DNA of 64,000 bases from Candidatus Gastranaerophilales bacterium (GTDB lineage Bacteria; Cyanobacteriota; Vampirovibrionia; Gastranaerophilales; Gastranaerophilaceae), in the NCBI GenBank assembly GCA_944322725.1, contig CALUPU010000001.1, positions 186,001-250,000 of the forward strand, read 5' to 3'. Below the pieces are notes generated by a model. That model did no database searches and had not been told where the DNA came from. It saw only the letters and a program-made list of their open reading frames with translations. Positions 8,388 to 18,260 of this stretch are shown piece by piece. A program made the translations under genes and the position numbers. Position 1 is the first letter of the stretch. Every line of letters begins with the position of its first letter.

Positions 8388-9373
8388 TATACCAGACTCG
8401 CCTTCTTCGCTTCGATTGACTTCATCCAATCTTGATTTTTCAAATACCAGTCAATAGTTAATTTTATGCCTTCTTCAAAAGTTAATGACGGTTCCCAGCC
8501 GAGTTCGGTCTGGATTTTGTGGTTGTCTATAGCGTATCTTCTGTCATGGCCGAGTCTGTCTTCTACGTATCTTATTGAATTTTCATCCTTACCCATTGCG
8601 TCAAGAATAATTCTTGTTATTTCCATATTGGTTTTTTCGTTATGTCCGCCTATATTATAGACTTCGCCAACCCTGCCTTTATGCAAAACAGTATCGATTG
8701 CACTGCAATGGTCATAGACATAAAGCCAGTCTCTTACATTTAATCCGTCACCGTAAACAGGAACTTTTTCTCCTTTTAAAAGCTGTGAGATAAAGAACGG
8801 TATAAGCTTTTCAGGGTACTGGTACGGTCCGTAGTTGTTTGAGCATCTTGTATTTAATACAGGCATTTTATAAGTTTCATAATATGCTCTGACGAGCATA
8901 TCTGCACTTGCTTTTGATGCGGAATAGGGTGAATTTGGCGCTAACGGTGTTGTTTCATAAAAATATCCGTCTTTACCGAGTGTACCGTATACTTCATCAG
9001 TAGATACCTGCAAAAATCTGTGAGTTTTAGCTTCTTTAGCTGCCTGAAGAAGGTTTAAAGTACCTTGAACATTTGTTTCAATGAATATTTCAGGTCCTGT
9101 AATTGAGCGGTCTACATGGCTTTCTGCGGCAAAATTTATAACTGCATCAACACTACCGTCTATAATTAATTCCTTTGCAAGTTTTTTGTCACAGATATTT
9201 CCGTGCACAAATGTATAGTTAGGATTATCTTTAACATCATCGAGGTTTTCAATATTTCCTGCATAAGTAAGCGCATCAAGGTTGATTACTTTGTATTCCG
9301 GATATTTGTTAAGAATATGACGAACAAAACAGCTTCCAATAAAACCTGCTCCGCCTGTAACTAAAAGTTTCAA
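8387..9373 (-). CDS. rfbB: dTDP-glucose 4,6-dehydratase
   Basis: RmlB, 328 residues, converts dTDP-glucose to dTDP-4-keto-6-deoxyglucose with bound NAD. The extended SDR features are complete: GGAGFIGS at 7-14, catalytic T125-D126-E127 in STDEVYG, and Y150/K154 in YSASKAS. NYGPYQYPEKLIPFF in the substrate domain is characteristic. The start overlaps the end of rfbC by four bases. All four rml genes are present here, so the cell should make dTDP-L-rhamnose for envelope polysaccharide. Confidence 0.97.
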   Translation of the reverse strand: MKLLVTGGAGFIGSCFVRHILNKYPEYKVINLDALTYAGNIENLDDVKDNPNYTFVHGNICDKKLAKELIIDGSVDAVINFAAESHVDRSITGPEIFIETNVQGTLNLLQAAKEAKTHRFLQVSTDEVYGTLGKDGYFYETTPLAPNSPYSASKASADMLVRAYYETYKMPVLNTRCSNNYGPYQYPEKLIPFFISQLLKGEKVPVYGDGLNVRDWLYVYDHCSAIDTVLHKGRVGEVYNIGGHNEKTNMEITRIILDAMGKDENSIRYVEDRLGHDRRYAIDNHKIQTELGWEPSLTFEEGIKLTIDWYLKNQDWMKSIEAKKASLV

Positions 9374-9927
9374 AATAAATCCTCCTTGCTAACGTCTTTT
9401 AAATATGGCTGTTTAGAATCTTTTTCACTGATAAGAGGGTCAAAATCAATACCCCAGTTAATGTTTATTTCAGGGTCATTCCATCTTATGCCTCTGTCAT
9501 TTTCCGGAGAATATTCGTTAGATGCTTTGTATATAAGTTCAGCTTCATCACTGAGTACAACAAAGCCATGAGCAAATCCTGCCGGTATATAGAGCATATT
9601 TTTATTTTCTTCTGAAAGGATTTCTCCAACCCATTTGCCGAATGTAGCTGAATTTTGTCTTAAGTCAACTGCCACATCAAAAATTTTACCTTTAGAACAG
9701 CGCACGAGTTTAGCCTGTGATTTTGGATTTGTCTGGTAATGAAGACCTCTTAATACCCCTTTTGTTGACTTTGAGTGGTTGTCCTGAACAAATTCATCAG
9801 TAATACCGTTCTCACAAAATGCAGATTTCTGATATGTTTCCATAAAAAATCCGCGTGAATCACCAAAAACTTTAGGAGTTACAAGAATTACATCTTCAAT
9901 TTGCAGTTTTTTAAAACTAAAAGGCAT
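9370..9927 (-). CDS. rfbC: dTDP-4-dehydrorhamnose 3,5-epimerase
   Basis: RmlC, 185 residues, a cupin enzyme that epimerises C3 and C5 of the keto sugar. The catalytic base H63 lies in VLRGLHYQ, and IPAGFAHGF and the following AELIYKASNEYSPENDRGI are standard family blocks. It is the first gene of the leftward rfbC-rfbB-rfbD-rfbA operon, with a GGGAG ribosome site nine bases before the ATG. The 122-base gap to the divergent MATE gene must contain the promoters for both; no convincing hexamers stand out. Confidence 0.96.
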   Translation of the reverse strand: MPFSFKKLQIEDVILVTPKVFGDSRGFFMETYQKSAFCENGITDEFVQDNHSKSTKGVLRGLHYQTNPKSQAKLVRCSKGKIFDVAVDLRQNSATFGKWVGEILSEENKNMLYIPAGFAHGFVVLSDEAELIYKASNEYSPENDRGIRWNDPEININWGIDFDPLISEKDSKQPYLKDVSKEDLF

Positions 9928-10049
9928 TTTCTCCCCGTCAATAAAATTTCCACTATTGAAATTATATAATAAATTCAGTTTTTTAGATATATATTGTTAC
10001 TTTTGTATAACTTTGCTTAATAGTTTGGTTGTGCTAAATTTTATATACC

Positions 10050-11378
10050 ATGCAATTAGTCGAAAAAATAACATCATATAAAAAATACTTTACTGAGATA
10101 ATAAGCCTTTCTATCCCGATGATAATCGGTAATCTCGGACAGGTTTTAATCGGTGCAACGGATGTATTTATCGCAGCAAAGCACGCTACAAATACTCTCG
10201 CCTCAATAAGTATAGCTAATTCAATAATTTTTTGTATTTTGATTATGGGTATGGGCTTAATGTCGGCTATTTCGATACAAATGTCGAATCTTCGCGGAAA
10301 TCGTAAGCCCACAAAGAAATTTTTGATAACGGTTTTAAATTATGCACTTATTCTTGCTGTGATTTTTTGTGCTATTTGTCTTTTGATGGTGCCTGTAATT
10401 CCAAAAATGGGATTTGAGACGGTACTTGTGCCGATGATTAAAGAATATGTTTTTATCTGTGCATTTTCACTGTTTGGAATGTATCTATATCAGTGTTTAA
10501 GAGAATTTTTGATGGCGTATGAAATTGTGGCATTTCCAAATTTAATACTGGTATTAGCCCTTATATTAAATTTTATTCTGGCTTATTCACTGGTATTCGG
10601 AATTGGCCCCATACCCGGGCTGGGTGTAATAGGGCTTGCACTGGCTGCGTTTATTGTCAGGACACTTATGGGGTTAATACTGCTTGTTTATTGTTTTGAC
10701 TTAATACGTTTTAAAAATCCGTTTGACACAAACCTTATTAAGCAACTATTAAAAATAGGTTATCCTATCGGCATTGCTATGTTTTTAGAGTTTCTTGGCT
10801 TTAATCTCATAACAATTCTTGTTGGAAGAGAAGCCGGTATACTCGCTGCTACGCATAATATCGGTGTTACAATCACTTCAACCGCGTATATGATACCAAT
10901 GTCTATTTCTGCCGCAATTGCCATAAAGGTAGGGTATTTTAACGGTGCGCACAATTTGACTGAAATAAAAAGGTATTCTGTATGCGGTACTTCAATGTCA
11001 GTAATTTTTATGGCTGCATTTTCAGTGCTTTTAATCTTTTTCCCTGAACAACTGTTTGAAATTTTTACAAAAAATCCGCAAATGCTTGCGCTCGGTTTGC
11101 CAATACTCCATATTGCAGCGTATTATTTAATGTTTGATGGTTTGCAGGTCAGTTTGAGCGGAATCTTAAAGGGATTGAAAATGACTAAAATTGCATCAGT
11201 TTCTCTTATTTCCGGTTACTGGCTTTTTGGTCTGCCTTTTGGCTATTTTCTTGCATATCACTACCATATGTCTTTAAGAGGCTTCTGGATAGGTCTTGCA
11301 ACTTCTTTCTTGTTTATGAGTTTAATTTTTGCATCTGTGATTTATAGAAAATTTAAAAATTATAATTGTATTAATTAG
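10050..11378 (+). CDS. MATE-family multidrug exporter
   Basis: A 442-residue protein with twelve predicted membrane helices in two MatE halves (about 15-175 and 235-395). The first half opens with LSIPMIIGNLGQVLIGATDV, the characteristic P-x-x-x-x-x-x-x-x-x-x-x-D block of the family, and the second with KIGYPIGIAMFLEFLGFNL. MATE proteins export cationic drugs or metabolites using Na+ or H+ gradients; the substrate cannot be predicted. No strong ribosome site precedes the ATG at 10050, but no better start is in frame. It stands alone, divergent from the rhamnose operon. Confidence 0.9.
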   Translation: MQLVEKITSYKKYFTEIISLSIPMIIGNLGQVLIGATDVFIAAKHATNTLASISIANSIIFCILIMGMGLMSAISIQMSNLRGNRKPTKKFLITVLNYALILAVIFCAICLLMVPVIPKMGFETVLVPMIKEYVFICAFSLFGMYLYQCLREFLMAYEIVAFPNLILVLALILNFILAYSLVFGIGPIPGLGVIGLALAAFIVRTLMGLILLVYCFDLIRFKNPFDTNLIKQLLKIGYPIGIAMFLEFLGFNLITILVGREAGILAATHNIGVTITSTAYMIPMSISAAIAIKVGYFNGAHNLTEIKRYSVCGTSMSVIFMAAFSVLLIFFPEQLFEIFTKNPQMLALGLPILHIAAYYLMFDGLQVSLSGILKGLKMTKIASVSLISGYWLFGLPFGYFLAYHYHMSLRGFWIGLATSFLFMSLIFASVIYRKFKNYNCIN

Positions 11379-11430
11379 AATAAGCAACTAAACAGTATAA
11401 GCTATATTAATTCTGCATCTGCATAACCAA

Positions 11431-12069
11431 TCAAATAGTCGCTTTTGTTAAAATTTCGTCCAATTTTTTCTTTACATTTTCCAAATCTTTTTGCATAAGC
11501 CATCTCGGGCTTCCCTGTTCCATTGAATGATTTCTCAAAAGATAAGAAGGATGAAATATTGCCATAACCTCAATATTATCAAAGATATTAAGCCATTTAC
11601 CTCTTATCATTGAAATCTTAAATTCCTGTTTTATGAATGTTTGGGCAGCAGTCGAGCCGCATAAGAGAATGATTTTAGGTCTGACAATAGAAATTTGTCC
11701 GATGAGATATGCTTGACATGCAAGTTTTTCCTCGTTAGACGGAACTCTGTTTTGGGGCGGTCTGCATTTTATTGTATTACATATATACAAATCTTTTTGC
11801 CTGTCTATACCGGTTTCTTGAAGAAATTCATTCAGCAGCTGACCTGCTCTTCCGACAAACGGTATGCCTGAGGCATCTTCATCCGCACCCGGTGCTTCTC
11901 CTATAAGCATAATCTTTGCATCAGGAGAACCGTCAGAGAAAACAGTAGTTGTCCTTGTTTTTGCAAGTTCGCACGCTCTGCACTGGCTGCATACATTTTT
12001 TAACTCATTAAGCGCTTTGAGTTTTGTGTCTGCATCAGCACACTTCACATCAATAAGAAGATGATTCAT
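11431..12069 (-). CDS. Uracil-DNA glycosylase, family 4 (Fe-S type)
   Basis: A 212-residue DNA repair enzyme that removes uracil arising from cytosine deamination. Motif 1 is GEAPGADED (57-65), motif 3 is HPSYLLRN (173-180). Four Cys suit a 4Fe-4S cluster: two from C27/C30/C33 near the N-terminus, then C102 and C118, whose 16-residue spacing matches the family 4 enzymes. The 212-residue length is typical. It ends the leftward run that begins at the FAD oxidase gene; the spacing to the SEC-C protein upstream is 31 bases. Confidence 0.93.
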   Translation of the reverse strand: MNHLLIDVKCADADTKLKALNELKNVCSQCRACELAKTRTTTVFSDGSPDAKIMLIGEAPGADEDASGIPFVGRAGQLLNEFLQETGIDRQKDLYICNTIKCRPPQNRVPSNEEKLACQAYLIGQISIVRPKIILLCGSTAAQTFIKQEFKISMIRGKWLNIFDNIEVMAIFHPSYLLRNHSMEQGSPRWLMQKDLENVKKKLDEILTKATI

Positions 12070-12100
12070 CCATTACCCCTAAATTGTCTGCATACTATTA

Positions 12101-13411
12101 TTATAGCATAGCTCCGCAGCATTTTTTATACTTTTTGCCGCTTCCGCACGGGCAAGGGTCATTTCTGCCTATTGTTGCACCTTTTGTTGTTTGTATTTCT
12201 TTAGCTTTTATTTCTTCTTCACTCGGTATAAAGCCCATTAAGTCACCGAATGATTTTGAGGCGTACAGGACGCTTGTGGGAGAGTAAATTTTGTTTTTGA
12301 GGTAATCAAGCTTATATTCCTCCAAAAACTCATTGAGCGTCTTCTGAGTGTCGTATAATTCATTTAATATGCAGACAAAATTGGAGTATTTGTCTGCCAG
12401 TCTTTGAACAAGCACTGCAGGAATTTTATCATTCTCCATAAAAGCCTTTATGCATTCATCCCAGCCCTGTATATCTTTGTAATTTTCTGTTTCAAAGATA
12501 TGGCAAAGTGTTCCGTAAAACGGAACTATAAACATTCCGAGTTCTTTGTCAAAAATAACACCCACATCATATCTCGAACTGTGGCTTGCAAATCCCGCCA
12601 TTGAAGACTCGATATAATTATCATAGCTGCTGTTAAATTCAGGGACTTTAAAATAAGCATAGTTTTCAATAGGTTTTATTAATTCTTTTATTGCAGACGG
12701 ATCTTTTGAAGAATCAAAATAATAGTCGTTAAATTCACTGATAAGACTGTCAACATATTCGTTTGTAGTTATTACTTCATCTGTACCAAAGCAGGAAATA
12801 AATTTTTCGGTAAATTTTGATATTTCATTTTCTATTTCCTGTAATTTTTCATTGTTGTCTTTATAAAGGTTTTCGGGCTGTTCGATAATTTTTGCAACCG
12901 CATATCTTAGCACTTTATCTTTATCCAAAGATGAATATGTTTCTCTTATTTCAATGATATAGTATTCATTCTCATAAGGGAAAATTCTTGCAAGAAGGTA
13001 ATTGCCTTTGTATATTCCTCTTAAATGGCTCATTTTAACAAGAGGCATTGCAAAATATTTTTTTTCATTTACGAGGCTATATAAGTCAAAACCGTTTTTT
13101 TGTACTGATTTTACTTCAAAAAGTGCATCAATTGAGTTTTGCAAGGCCATTACAATTTTTTTTGTATTTGAATCAATATCAGTTTTTTCTTTCAGATACA
13201 TTGAAAATACACTGTCAGCACCTTTATGAAACATCCTTTCAAAAACATATGTCACAAGTATGGAGTTCAATTCGGAAGCAGGCGCATTGTATGCTCCAAT
13301 CGTCTTGAGATATTCATCAAAATCTTCCTTAATCTCAGGATTTTGCTGTGCATATTGGAAAACGCTTGATAATGTGTCACTGATTGATGATAATTTATCT
13401 ATAACTGACAT
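12101..13411 (-). CDS. SEC-C motif protein of unknown function
   Basis: A 436-residue protein whose last 22 residues form a SEC-C zinc motif ([17 protein letters not shown], Cys pattern CxC...CC), as at the end of SecA, where it binds zinc and SecB or ribosome. The first 400 residues are not recognised: acidic, rich in Asp/Glu/Tyr, with no membrane segment or signal. Such SEC-C proteins are common and of unknown role. It lies 15 bases after pgeF and 31 before the glycosylase gene, in the same direction, so it is likely cotranscribed with them. Confidence 0.8.
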   Translation of the reverse strand: MSVIDKLSSISDTLSSVFQYAQQNPEIKEDFDEYLKTIGAYNAPASELNSILVTYVFERMFHKGADSVFSMYLKEKTDIDSNTKKIVMALQNSIDALFEVKSVQKNGFDLYSLVNEKKYFAMPLVKMSHLRGIYKGNYLLARIFPYENEYYIIEIRETYSSLDKDKVLRYAVAKIIEQPENLYKDNNEKLQEIENEISKFTEKFISCFGTDEVITTNEYVDSLISEFNDYYFDSSKDPSAIKELIKPIENYAYFKVPEFNSSYDNYIESSMAGFASHSSRYDVGVIFDKELGMFIVPFYGTLCHIFETENYKDIQGWDECIKAFMENDKIPAVLVQRLADKYSNFVCILNELYDTQKTLNEFLEEYKLDYLKNKIYSPTSVLYASKSFGDLMGFIPSEEEIKAKEIQTTKGATIGRNDPCPCGSGKKYKKCCGAML

Positions 13412-13426
13412 GTAAAACTCCCCTTG

Positions 13427-14176
13427 TTATTTATTTAGTTTTAGTACAGCACTGTGTCTGGCTGTGTTTCCGTGTTCTTTTCTGTATGAAAAGAATACAT
13501 CAACCGAATCATAAGTACAATAATTACACTTGTCAATTCTCAACAAGCCTAGTTCTTTAAGCTGATGATAATTGACGGTTTTTAAATCAAGATTATATTT
13601 TTGATTATTTTTGTCGAAAAAGAAATAATCATTATATGTATTTTTTAATGTTTTTGATACTTCTTTAAAAACACTCTCTTCTACCTGATAATTTTTCATT
13701 GAAATTGCAGGTCCTATTACTGCAGTAATATTTTCTGCTTTTGAGCCGTAGTTATCTATCATAAATTGAACTGTTTTTGAGGAAATTGACGCTGCTGTTC
13801 CTCTCCAGCCAGCATGTGCAATTGCTCCTATATTATTTTCTTCATCGTACAGAAGAACAGGCGTGCAGTCTGCAAAGTTCAACAAGATTGCTATATCTGT
13901 ATCAACAACTACCAGTGCATCTGTGTCAGGGTATTTTTTCCCTTTTTGAGCTATAGCTATATTGGAAGAATGGGTTTGTACCGGTATTATTATGTCTTTT
14001 TTATCAATTTGTAAATAATCTGCTATGTCGTTAAGATTGTTTTTACAGATAGTTTTCAATGATTGAATTTCTTTAGGCGTAACAACGCTTTCTCTTGTTG
14101 TAAAAAAGTGTTCCGCCTTTGTAATTGCATCAGATTTAAGGATTTTTTTGTTATTAATAGTTTCAAACTTAAACAT
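13427..14176 (-). CDS. pgeF: PgeF/YfiH laccase-domain protein
   Basis: A 249-residue member of the Cu-oxidase_4/YfiH family. Related proteins have purine nucleoside phosphorylase, adenosine deaminase or peptidoglycan-editing roles; the zinc-binding triad is visible as H69 (QTHSS), C104 (FADCTPVLL) and H121 (AHAGWRGT). The C-terminal CTYDS...FFSYRKEHGNTARH block is also diagnostic. It lies two bases after upp. The link to a nucleobase salvage gene fits a nucleoside role, but the choice between activities is open. Confidence 0.9.
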   Translation of the reverse strand: MFKFETINNKKILKSDAITKAEHFFTTRESVVTPKEIQSLKTICKNNLNDIADYLQIDKKDIIIPVQTHSSNIAIAQKGKKYPDTDALVVVDTDIAILLNFADCTPVLLYDEENNIGAIAHAGWRGTAASISSKTVQFMIDNYGSKAENITAVIGPAISMKNYQVEESVFKEVSKTLKNTYNDYFFFDKNNQKYNLDLKTVNYHQLKELGLLRIDKCNYCTYDSVDVFFSYRKEHGNTARHSAVLKLNK

Positions 14177-14178
14177 AA

Positions 14179-14844
14179 TTATTTCTCAAATGTGTTAAAC
14201 AGTCTGTCTCCTGCGTCGCCCAGACCAGGTACAATATATCCTCTTGCATTAAGTTTTTCATCTATTTTAGCCGTAATGATTTTTAGGTCTGGAAAATCAC
14301 CTGTTAAAAGTTCCAGCCCCTGCGGGCAGCTTAAAATTGAGACAAAGACAATATTTTCAATTTTTATACCTTTTTTCAAAAATAACGATACTGCAGCATG
14401 TGCTGAATTTCCTGTTGCAACCATAGGATCTAATATAAAGACTTTTATAGAGTCCGGATTATCGTATAGTACAGGGGTTTTGTCATAGTACCATACCGGT
14501 TCCAGGGTTGTTTCATCTCTGTACATACCCACATGCTGTATACTTGCATCAGGTACAATTTCGCTTGCAACATCAGATATGGCAAGCCCTGCTCTCAGTA
14601 TAGGTGCAAAAATAATTTTGTATTCATCACTTATTTTATTTACAAGACATTTTTGAATAGGTGTTTCGACTTCATAGCTTTTTAGGGGTAAATCTTTTGT
14701 TGCCTCGAGTATAAGTATGGTGGACAGGCGTTTTAATGAGTTTTTAAAACAGTCCGAATTTATATCTTTATCACGTATTACACCGAGATTATGCTCACAC
14801 AGAGGGTGGTTTACAACTACTACGTTATTGAATTTCTTTTGCAT
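14179..14844 (-). CDS. upp: Uracil phosphoribosyltransferase
   Basis: Makes UMP from uracil and PRPP (pyrimidine salvage). The frame is open for 28 more codons upstream, but the ATG at 14844 (MQKKFNNV) has an AAAGG ribosome site and gives a 221-residue protein, close to the family norm. The PRPP-binding loop is DPMVATGNSAHAA (about 137-149, normal sequence DPMLATGGSA), and the C-terminal uracil-binding block ARGYIVPGLGDAGDRLF is complete. PILRAGLAI is also typical. The start overlaps the mlaD-like gene by 20 bases. Confidence 0.95.
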   Translation of the reverse strand: MQKKFNNVVVVNHPLCEHNLGVIRDKDINSDCFKNSLKRLSTILILEATKDLPLKSYEVETPIQKCLVNKISDEYKIIFAPILRAGLAISDVASEIVPDASIQHVGMYRDETTLEPVWYYDKTPVLYDNPDSIKVFILDPMVATGNSAHAAVSLFLKKGIKIENIVFVSILSCPQGLELLTGDFPDLKIITAKIDEKLNARGYIVPGLGDAGDRLFNTFEK

Positions 14845-15445
14845 TTTTTTCGCCTTTATTTTTCTTTCTGTCCATAAAGGATGTTTCACTTTTCTGTATT
14901 TCATCAAGTACTGAATGTATGTCCTCAAGCATTGCAGGATTTTTTATAAAGTCTTTCAGCACGCCTGTTGTTCTGTCATTGAACATTCTCATAAAATCAG
15001 AAGTCATACTTACAATATTTTGTGCAATTTGTGTTTGGTATACGTAAAAATCCTGCAAACGGCGCGGTTCTATGGTTGTAATATAATTTTTACCCTTGTA
15101 ACCAGCAGGCGGAACAAAAAGTTCCAGTGATTTTGAACCTCCCATGCCTGTAAAAGCTACGGTTGCAATAAGATTTTCAGGCATATCAATGTCTTTATCG
15201 GTTATTATAAATGTGATAAAAACATCCTCATTTACAATCGCAATATTCGAAACATATCCGACATCATACCCCTGTATTTTAACAGGCGAGCCTTTTATAA
15301 GGCCGTCTGCATCGTTAAAAAAAACGTAGTAAGTGTGTTTTGCACGGATATTTTTATTGTAGATATAAAGGCTTACAAACAGGGTAGAAAATATGATTAA
15401 TCCCCATACAAACAATTCTATGAGCCATATTGTGTGTTTTTTCAT
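14825..15445 (-). CDS. MlaD/MCE-domain membrane protein
   Basis: A 206-residue protein with one N-terminal membrane anchor (about 7-28) followed by an MCE domain (about 35-115: VFFNDADGLIKGSPVKIQGY, then VGYV), then a helical tail. MCE proteins form hexameric rings that carry lipids between membranes, which implies an outer membrane. The usual partner genes (MlaE permease, MlaF ATPase) are not beside it. The C-terminal helical tail is charged and short. It overlaps upp by 20 bases and lies 40 bases after the HEFTH gene. Confidence 0.85.
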   Translation of the reverse strand: MKKHTIWLIELFVWGLIIFSTLFVSLYIYNKNIRAKHTYYVFFNDADGLIKGSPVKIQGYDVGYVSNIAIVNEDVFITFIITDKDIDMPENLIATVAFTGMGGSKSLELFVPPAGYKGKNYITTIEPRRLQDFYVYQTQIAQNIVSMTSDFMRMFNDRTTGVLKDFIKNPAMLEDIHSVLDEIQKSETSFMDRKKNKGEKNAKEIQ

Positions 15446-15485
15446 GTATACTATTATACTTTATTTTAAAAAATTGAGAAAATCT

Positions 15486-16322
15486 TTAAAAAAAGTTATT
15501 TATAAAATCAGCAAGTTCAAGATACCTGTTAAGAGCAAGTTCTTTACAAAACACAAGATAAGCGTATGGTGCAATTTCTGATATTTTATTTGTATCAATG
15601 AACAGCCCTTCAACAAAGCGTGCAAATAACTCTGTAGGGCGTTTGTAGTATGCATTTAGTCTTGATATTCTTCCTGCAATTTTTTTTAGTGTACGCTGTT
15701 TTGCTTTTATTTTTATGTAATTTATTATACAGTCGTCAAACTGTGGAAAGTCGCGCTCAATATCATTAACAGAGTAATTTTTTGTCTGCCCCAGAAACAT
15801 TGTTTTTACGCATACTCTGTCGTACTTAAGCAAATATTTTGCGTCGGTTTTTTTTATGATTTTTTCAAATTTTGCATAAGGATAAGAACGCTTAAAATCA
15901 GGAAATTTCTGTTTAATCTCTCTATCAATTTCTTTTATTTCTCTTAATATTTCTTCCCTGTGAATGTTCAGCCTGTCGTAAGATTTGTTTGCATCTACAA
16001 ACCTTGTAACATTGAGCATTTCTTCTTCAATTTTTGCTATATCAGCATCAGGAAAAAGCGGCTCAAGGCTCCCGTGGTTTTTAAATACGGATGAATCAAT
16101 TTTTGAATGTACATAGTGAGTAAACTCGTGAATTAGTACTTCAATTTTTCTTTTATATGGAATATTTGATGAAATATCTATCCTGTTTTTCAAAAAGAAA
16201 CCTTGATGTCCGCGTGCTTTGGTTTTTGTGTTTACAGTTAGCCCTAATGAACGCAAAAAATCAACCATTGCATTAAAGGTTTCGCAATACTCTTTTTCTT
16301 TATCTGATTCCAGTTCAATCAT
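15486..16322 (-). CDS. HEFTH metallopeptidase-like protein
   Basis: A 278-residue protein with VLIHEFTHYVH, an HExxH zinc motif (H65, E66, H69), and a late PTELFARFVEG block whose Glu residues could supply the third ligand, as in gluzincin families. No signal peptide or membrane helix is seen, so it is probably cytoplasmic. The central region (about 95-150) is a charged helix. The frame extends seven codons further, but the ATG at 16322 overlaps the cutA stop (ATGA), which marks translational coupling and is the preferred start. It is not assigned to a named family; ImmA/IrrE-like proteases share the motif but are otherwise different. Confidence 0.7.
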   Translation of the reverse strand: MIELESDKEKEYCETFNAMVDFLRSLGLTVNTKTKARGHQGFFLKNRIDISSNIPYKRKIEVLIHEFTHYVHSKIDSSVFKNHGSLEPLFPDADIAKIEEEMLNVTRFVDANKSYDRLNIHREEILREIKEIDREIKQKFPDFKRSYPYAKFEKIIKKTDAKYLLKYDRVCVKTMFLGQTKNYSVNDIERDFPQFDDCIINYIKIKAKQRTLKKIAGRISRLNAYYKRPTELFARFVEGLFIDTNKISEIAPYAYLVFCKELALNRYLELADFINNFF

Positions 16323-16633
16323 TCTGTTTCTTTTACAATCCAATTTTGATATTCTGCACTGCCTTTTACAATAGGCAATGCGATAATTTCGGGCACAGTG
16401 TATTCGTGCAGTGATTTTATTTTTGCTTCTACTGCCTCAAATTTTTCTTCACGGGTTTTAATTATAAGCAGCATCTCATTATCCGACTGAACAATTCCCT
16501 CCCATTTATAAACAGATGTCACGGAAGGCAGTATATTTACGCAGGCAGCAAGATTTTCTTCCACAAGAGAAGTTGCAATAAGATTTGCATTAAATTCGTT
16601 AGGAACAGTACAATAAATTACACAGTTTTTCAC
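16319..16633 (-). CDS. cutA: CutA divalent-cation tolerance protein
   Basis: A 104-residue CutA1, a small trimeric protein with a ferredoxin-like fold linked to copper tolerance but of uncertain biochemical role. Conserved blocks are LVEENLAACVNILPSV (about 23-38), YKWEGIVQSDNEMLLIIKTR, and HEYTVPEIIALPI near the C-terminus. The length is normal. It overlaps the HEFTH gene by four bases and lies 33 bases after the FAD oxidase gene. Confidence 0.95.
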   Translation of the reverse strand: MKNCVIYCTVPNEFNANLIATSLVEENLAACVNILPSVTSVYKWEGIVQSDNEMLLIIKTREEKFEAVEAKIKSLHEYTVPEIIALPIVKGSAEYQNWIVKETE

Positions 16634-16666
16634 ACGATTCTCCTTAATAAGGTTGGTATTAATATA

Positions 16667-18079
16667 TTACAACATTTTTTCAGGATTCAAAATATAATTG
16701 GGGTCAAATACATTTTTTATTTGCTTCATCAGTTTCATTGCTGTTTTATCAAGCGCAAGCGGAAGAAAATCAGCCTTCTGGCAGCCAATGCCATGTTCGC
16801 CTGAAAGCGTACCTCCAAGTGATACAGCGAGCCTGAACAACTCTGTTTTAGCTTTTTCAAAATTTTCTCTTTGTTTCTTATCTCTTAAATCCAGAGCAAA
16901 ATTGGGATGAATATTACCGTCTCCTATGTGCCCCATTACCATTGTAATAAGATTGTATTTTTTGCTGATATCAAGTATCCCTTTAGAAAGTTCTGATATT
17001 TTAGAGCGCGGTACAACAACATCTTCTGTTATTACATTTGGCGCAAGCTGTGCACAAGCACCGAAAGCAGAGCGTCTCGCTGTCCAGATTTTTGCTCTTT
17101 GCTCTTCATTATGTGCGCAGTCTATGTATTTTGCTCCATATTGATTGCACAAATCCATTATTTTTTTCTGCTGATGTTCTACAGAGGCATTGTCTCCGTC
17201 AATTTCAATAAGCAGTACAGCCTCTTTGTCGCACAGAAGTCCTGTAGGATAAAAACTTTCAATAGTTTGAACAGTTTTTTTATCAATTAAATCCACAACA
17301 GAAGGTGTCAGATGATTGTTTATAACTGCACTCACAGCATCTACGGCATTTTCTATTGTATCAAAATAAGCAAGCAGTACATTGGTTGTTTCAGGTACCG
17401 GAATAAGCCTCAACGTTGCTTCTGTGACTACAGCCAGTGTACCTTCCGAACCTACTATCAACTGTGTAAGATTGTAACCCGTAACATTTTTTACTGTTGC
17501 AGCACCTGTGTTAATAATAGTTCCGTCAGCCAGCACAACTTCCATGCTAAGTACATAGTCTTTAAAAGTTCCGTATTTGAATGCTCTCGGACCGCCTGAT
17601 GAAAGCGCAATTCCTCCGCCTATTGTTGAAACAGCAAGATTGGAAGGGTCAGGCGGAAAAAATAAACCTGTTTGCAAGACTTTTTTCTGCAATTCTCCTA
17701 CTATAACACCCGGCTGCACTCTGCAGGTTAAATCTTTATTATTTATTTCCAGAATTTTGTTCATTCTGGAAAAATGAAGGATTATCCCGCCCTTAACAGG
17801 TGCGCATCCCCCTGCATGATTTGTTGAAGCTCCGCGTGCAATGACAGGTATACAATGTTCATTTGCAAGTTTAAGTATTTCACTTACCTGTAGTGTGTTT
17901 TGCGGAAATACAACTACACAGGGATTTTTATCGGAATAAGGAATATGTGCGCAGTCAAAAGCATAGGCATACAAACCTTCTCTGTCAGAGATAATATTTT
18001 TTTTGCCTGCAATTTTTTCCAGAGTATTTAAGATGTTTTTATCAAATGAGGTTTCGTGTGTTTTAGAAATAGTTGTCAT
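16667..18079 (-). CDS. FAD-linked oxidase (GlcD/D-lactate dehydrogenase type)
   Basis: About 470 residues, of the family of GlcD and D-2-hydroxyacid dehydrogenases. The N-terminal FAD-binding domain (PCMH type) shows VIARGASTNHAGGC and PPDPSNLAVSTIGGGIALSS; the C-terminal oxidase domain ends with the metal/substrate region MGHIGDGNIHPNFALD and SGEHGIGCQKADFL. It likely oxidises glycolate or D-lactate and passes electrons onward. A GTG six codons earlier could start translation, but the ATG at 18079 gives the expected N-terminus. No glcE/glcF gene is adjacent. It heads the leftward eight-gene run. Confidence 0.9.
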   Translation of the reverse strand: MTTISKTHETSFDKNILNTLEKIAGKKNIISDREGLYAYAFDCAHIPYSDKNPCVVVFPQNTLQVSEILKLANEHCIPVIARGASTNHAGGCAPVKGGIILHFSRMNKILEINNKDLTCRVQPGVIVGELQKKVLQTGLFFPPDPSNLAVSTIGGGIALSSGGPRAFKYGTFKDYVLSMEVVLADGTIINTGAATVKNVTGYNLTQLIVGSEGTLAVVTEATLRLIPVPETTNVLLAYFDTIENAVDAVSAVINNHLTPSVVDLIDKKTVQTIESFYPTGLLCDKEAVLLIEIDGDNASVEHQQKKIMDLCNQYGAKYIDCAHNEEQRAKIWTARRSAFGACAQLAPNVITEDVVVPRSKISELSKGILDISKKYNLITMVMGHIGDGNIHPNFALDLRDKKQRENFEKAKTELFRLAVSLGGTLSGEHGIGCQKADFLPLALDKTAMKLMKQIKNVFDPNYILNPEKML

Positions 18080-18260
18080 AATGGGATTATAAAACACAAA
18101 TTTTTAAATTTAAACAGTATATTAAGTATTACAATAACAATAAATATTTTAATAAAAAGACAAATAATATTTCTGTTTCTCCTCTTTAGCATTATTTTTT
18201 TTCAAATAAAAACTCATAATTTGCACATAACAAGAAATTTGAGTCGAGAGGAGAAAATAC

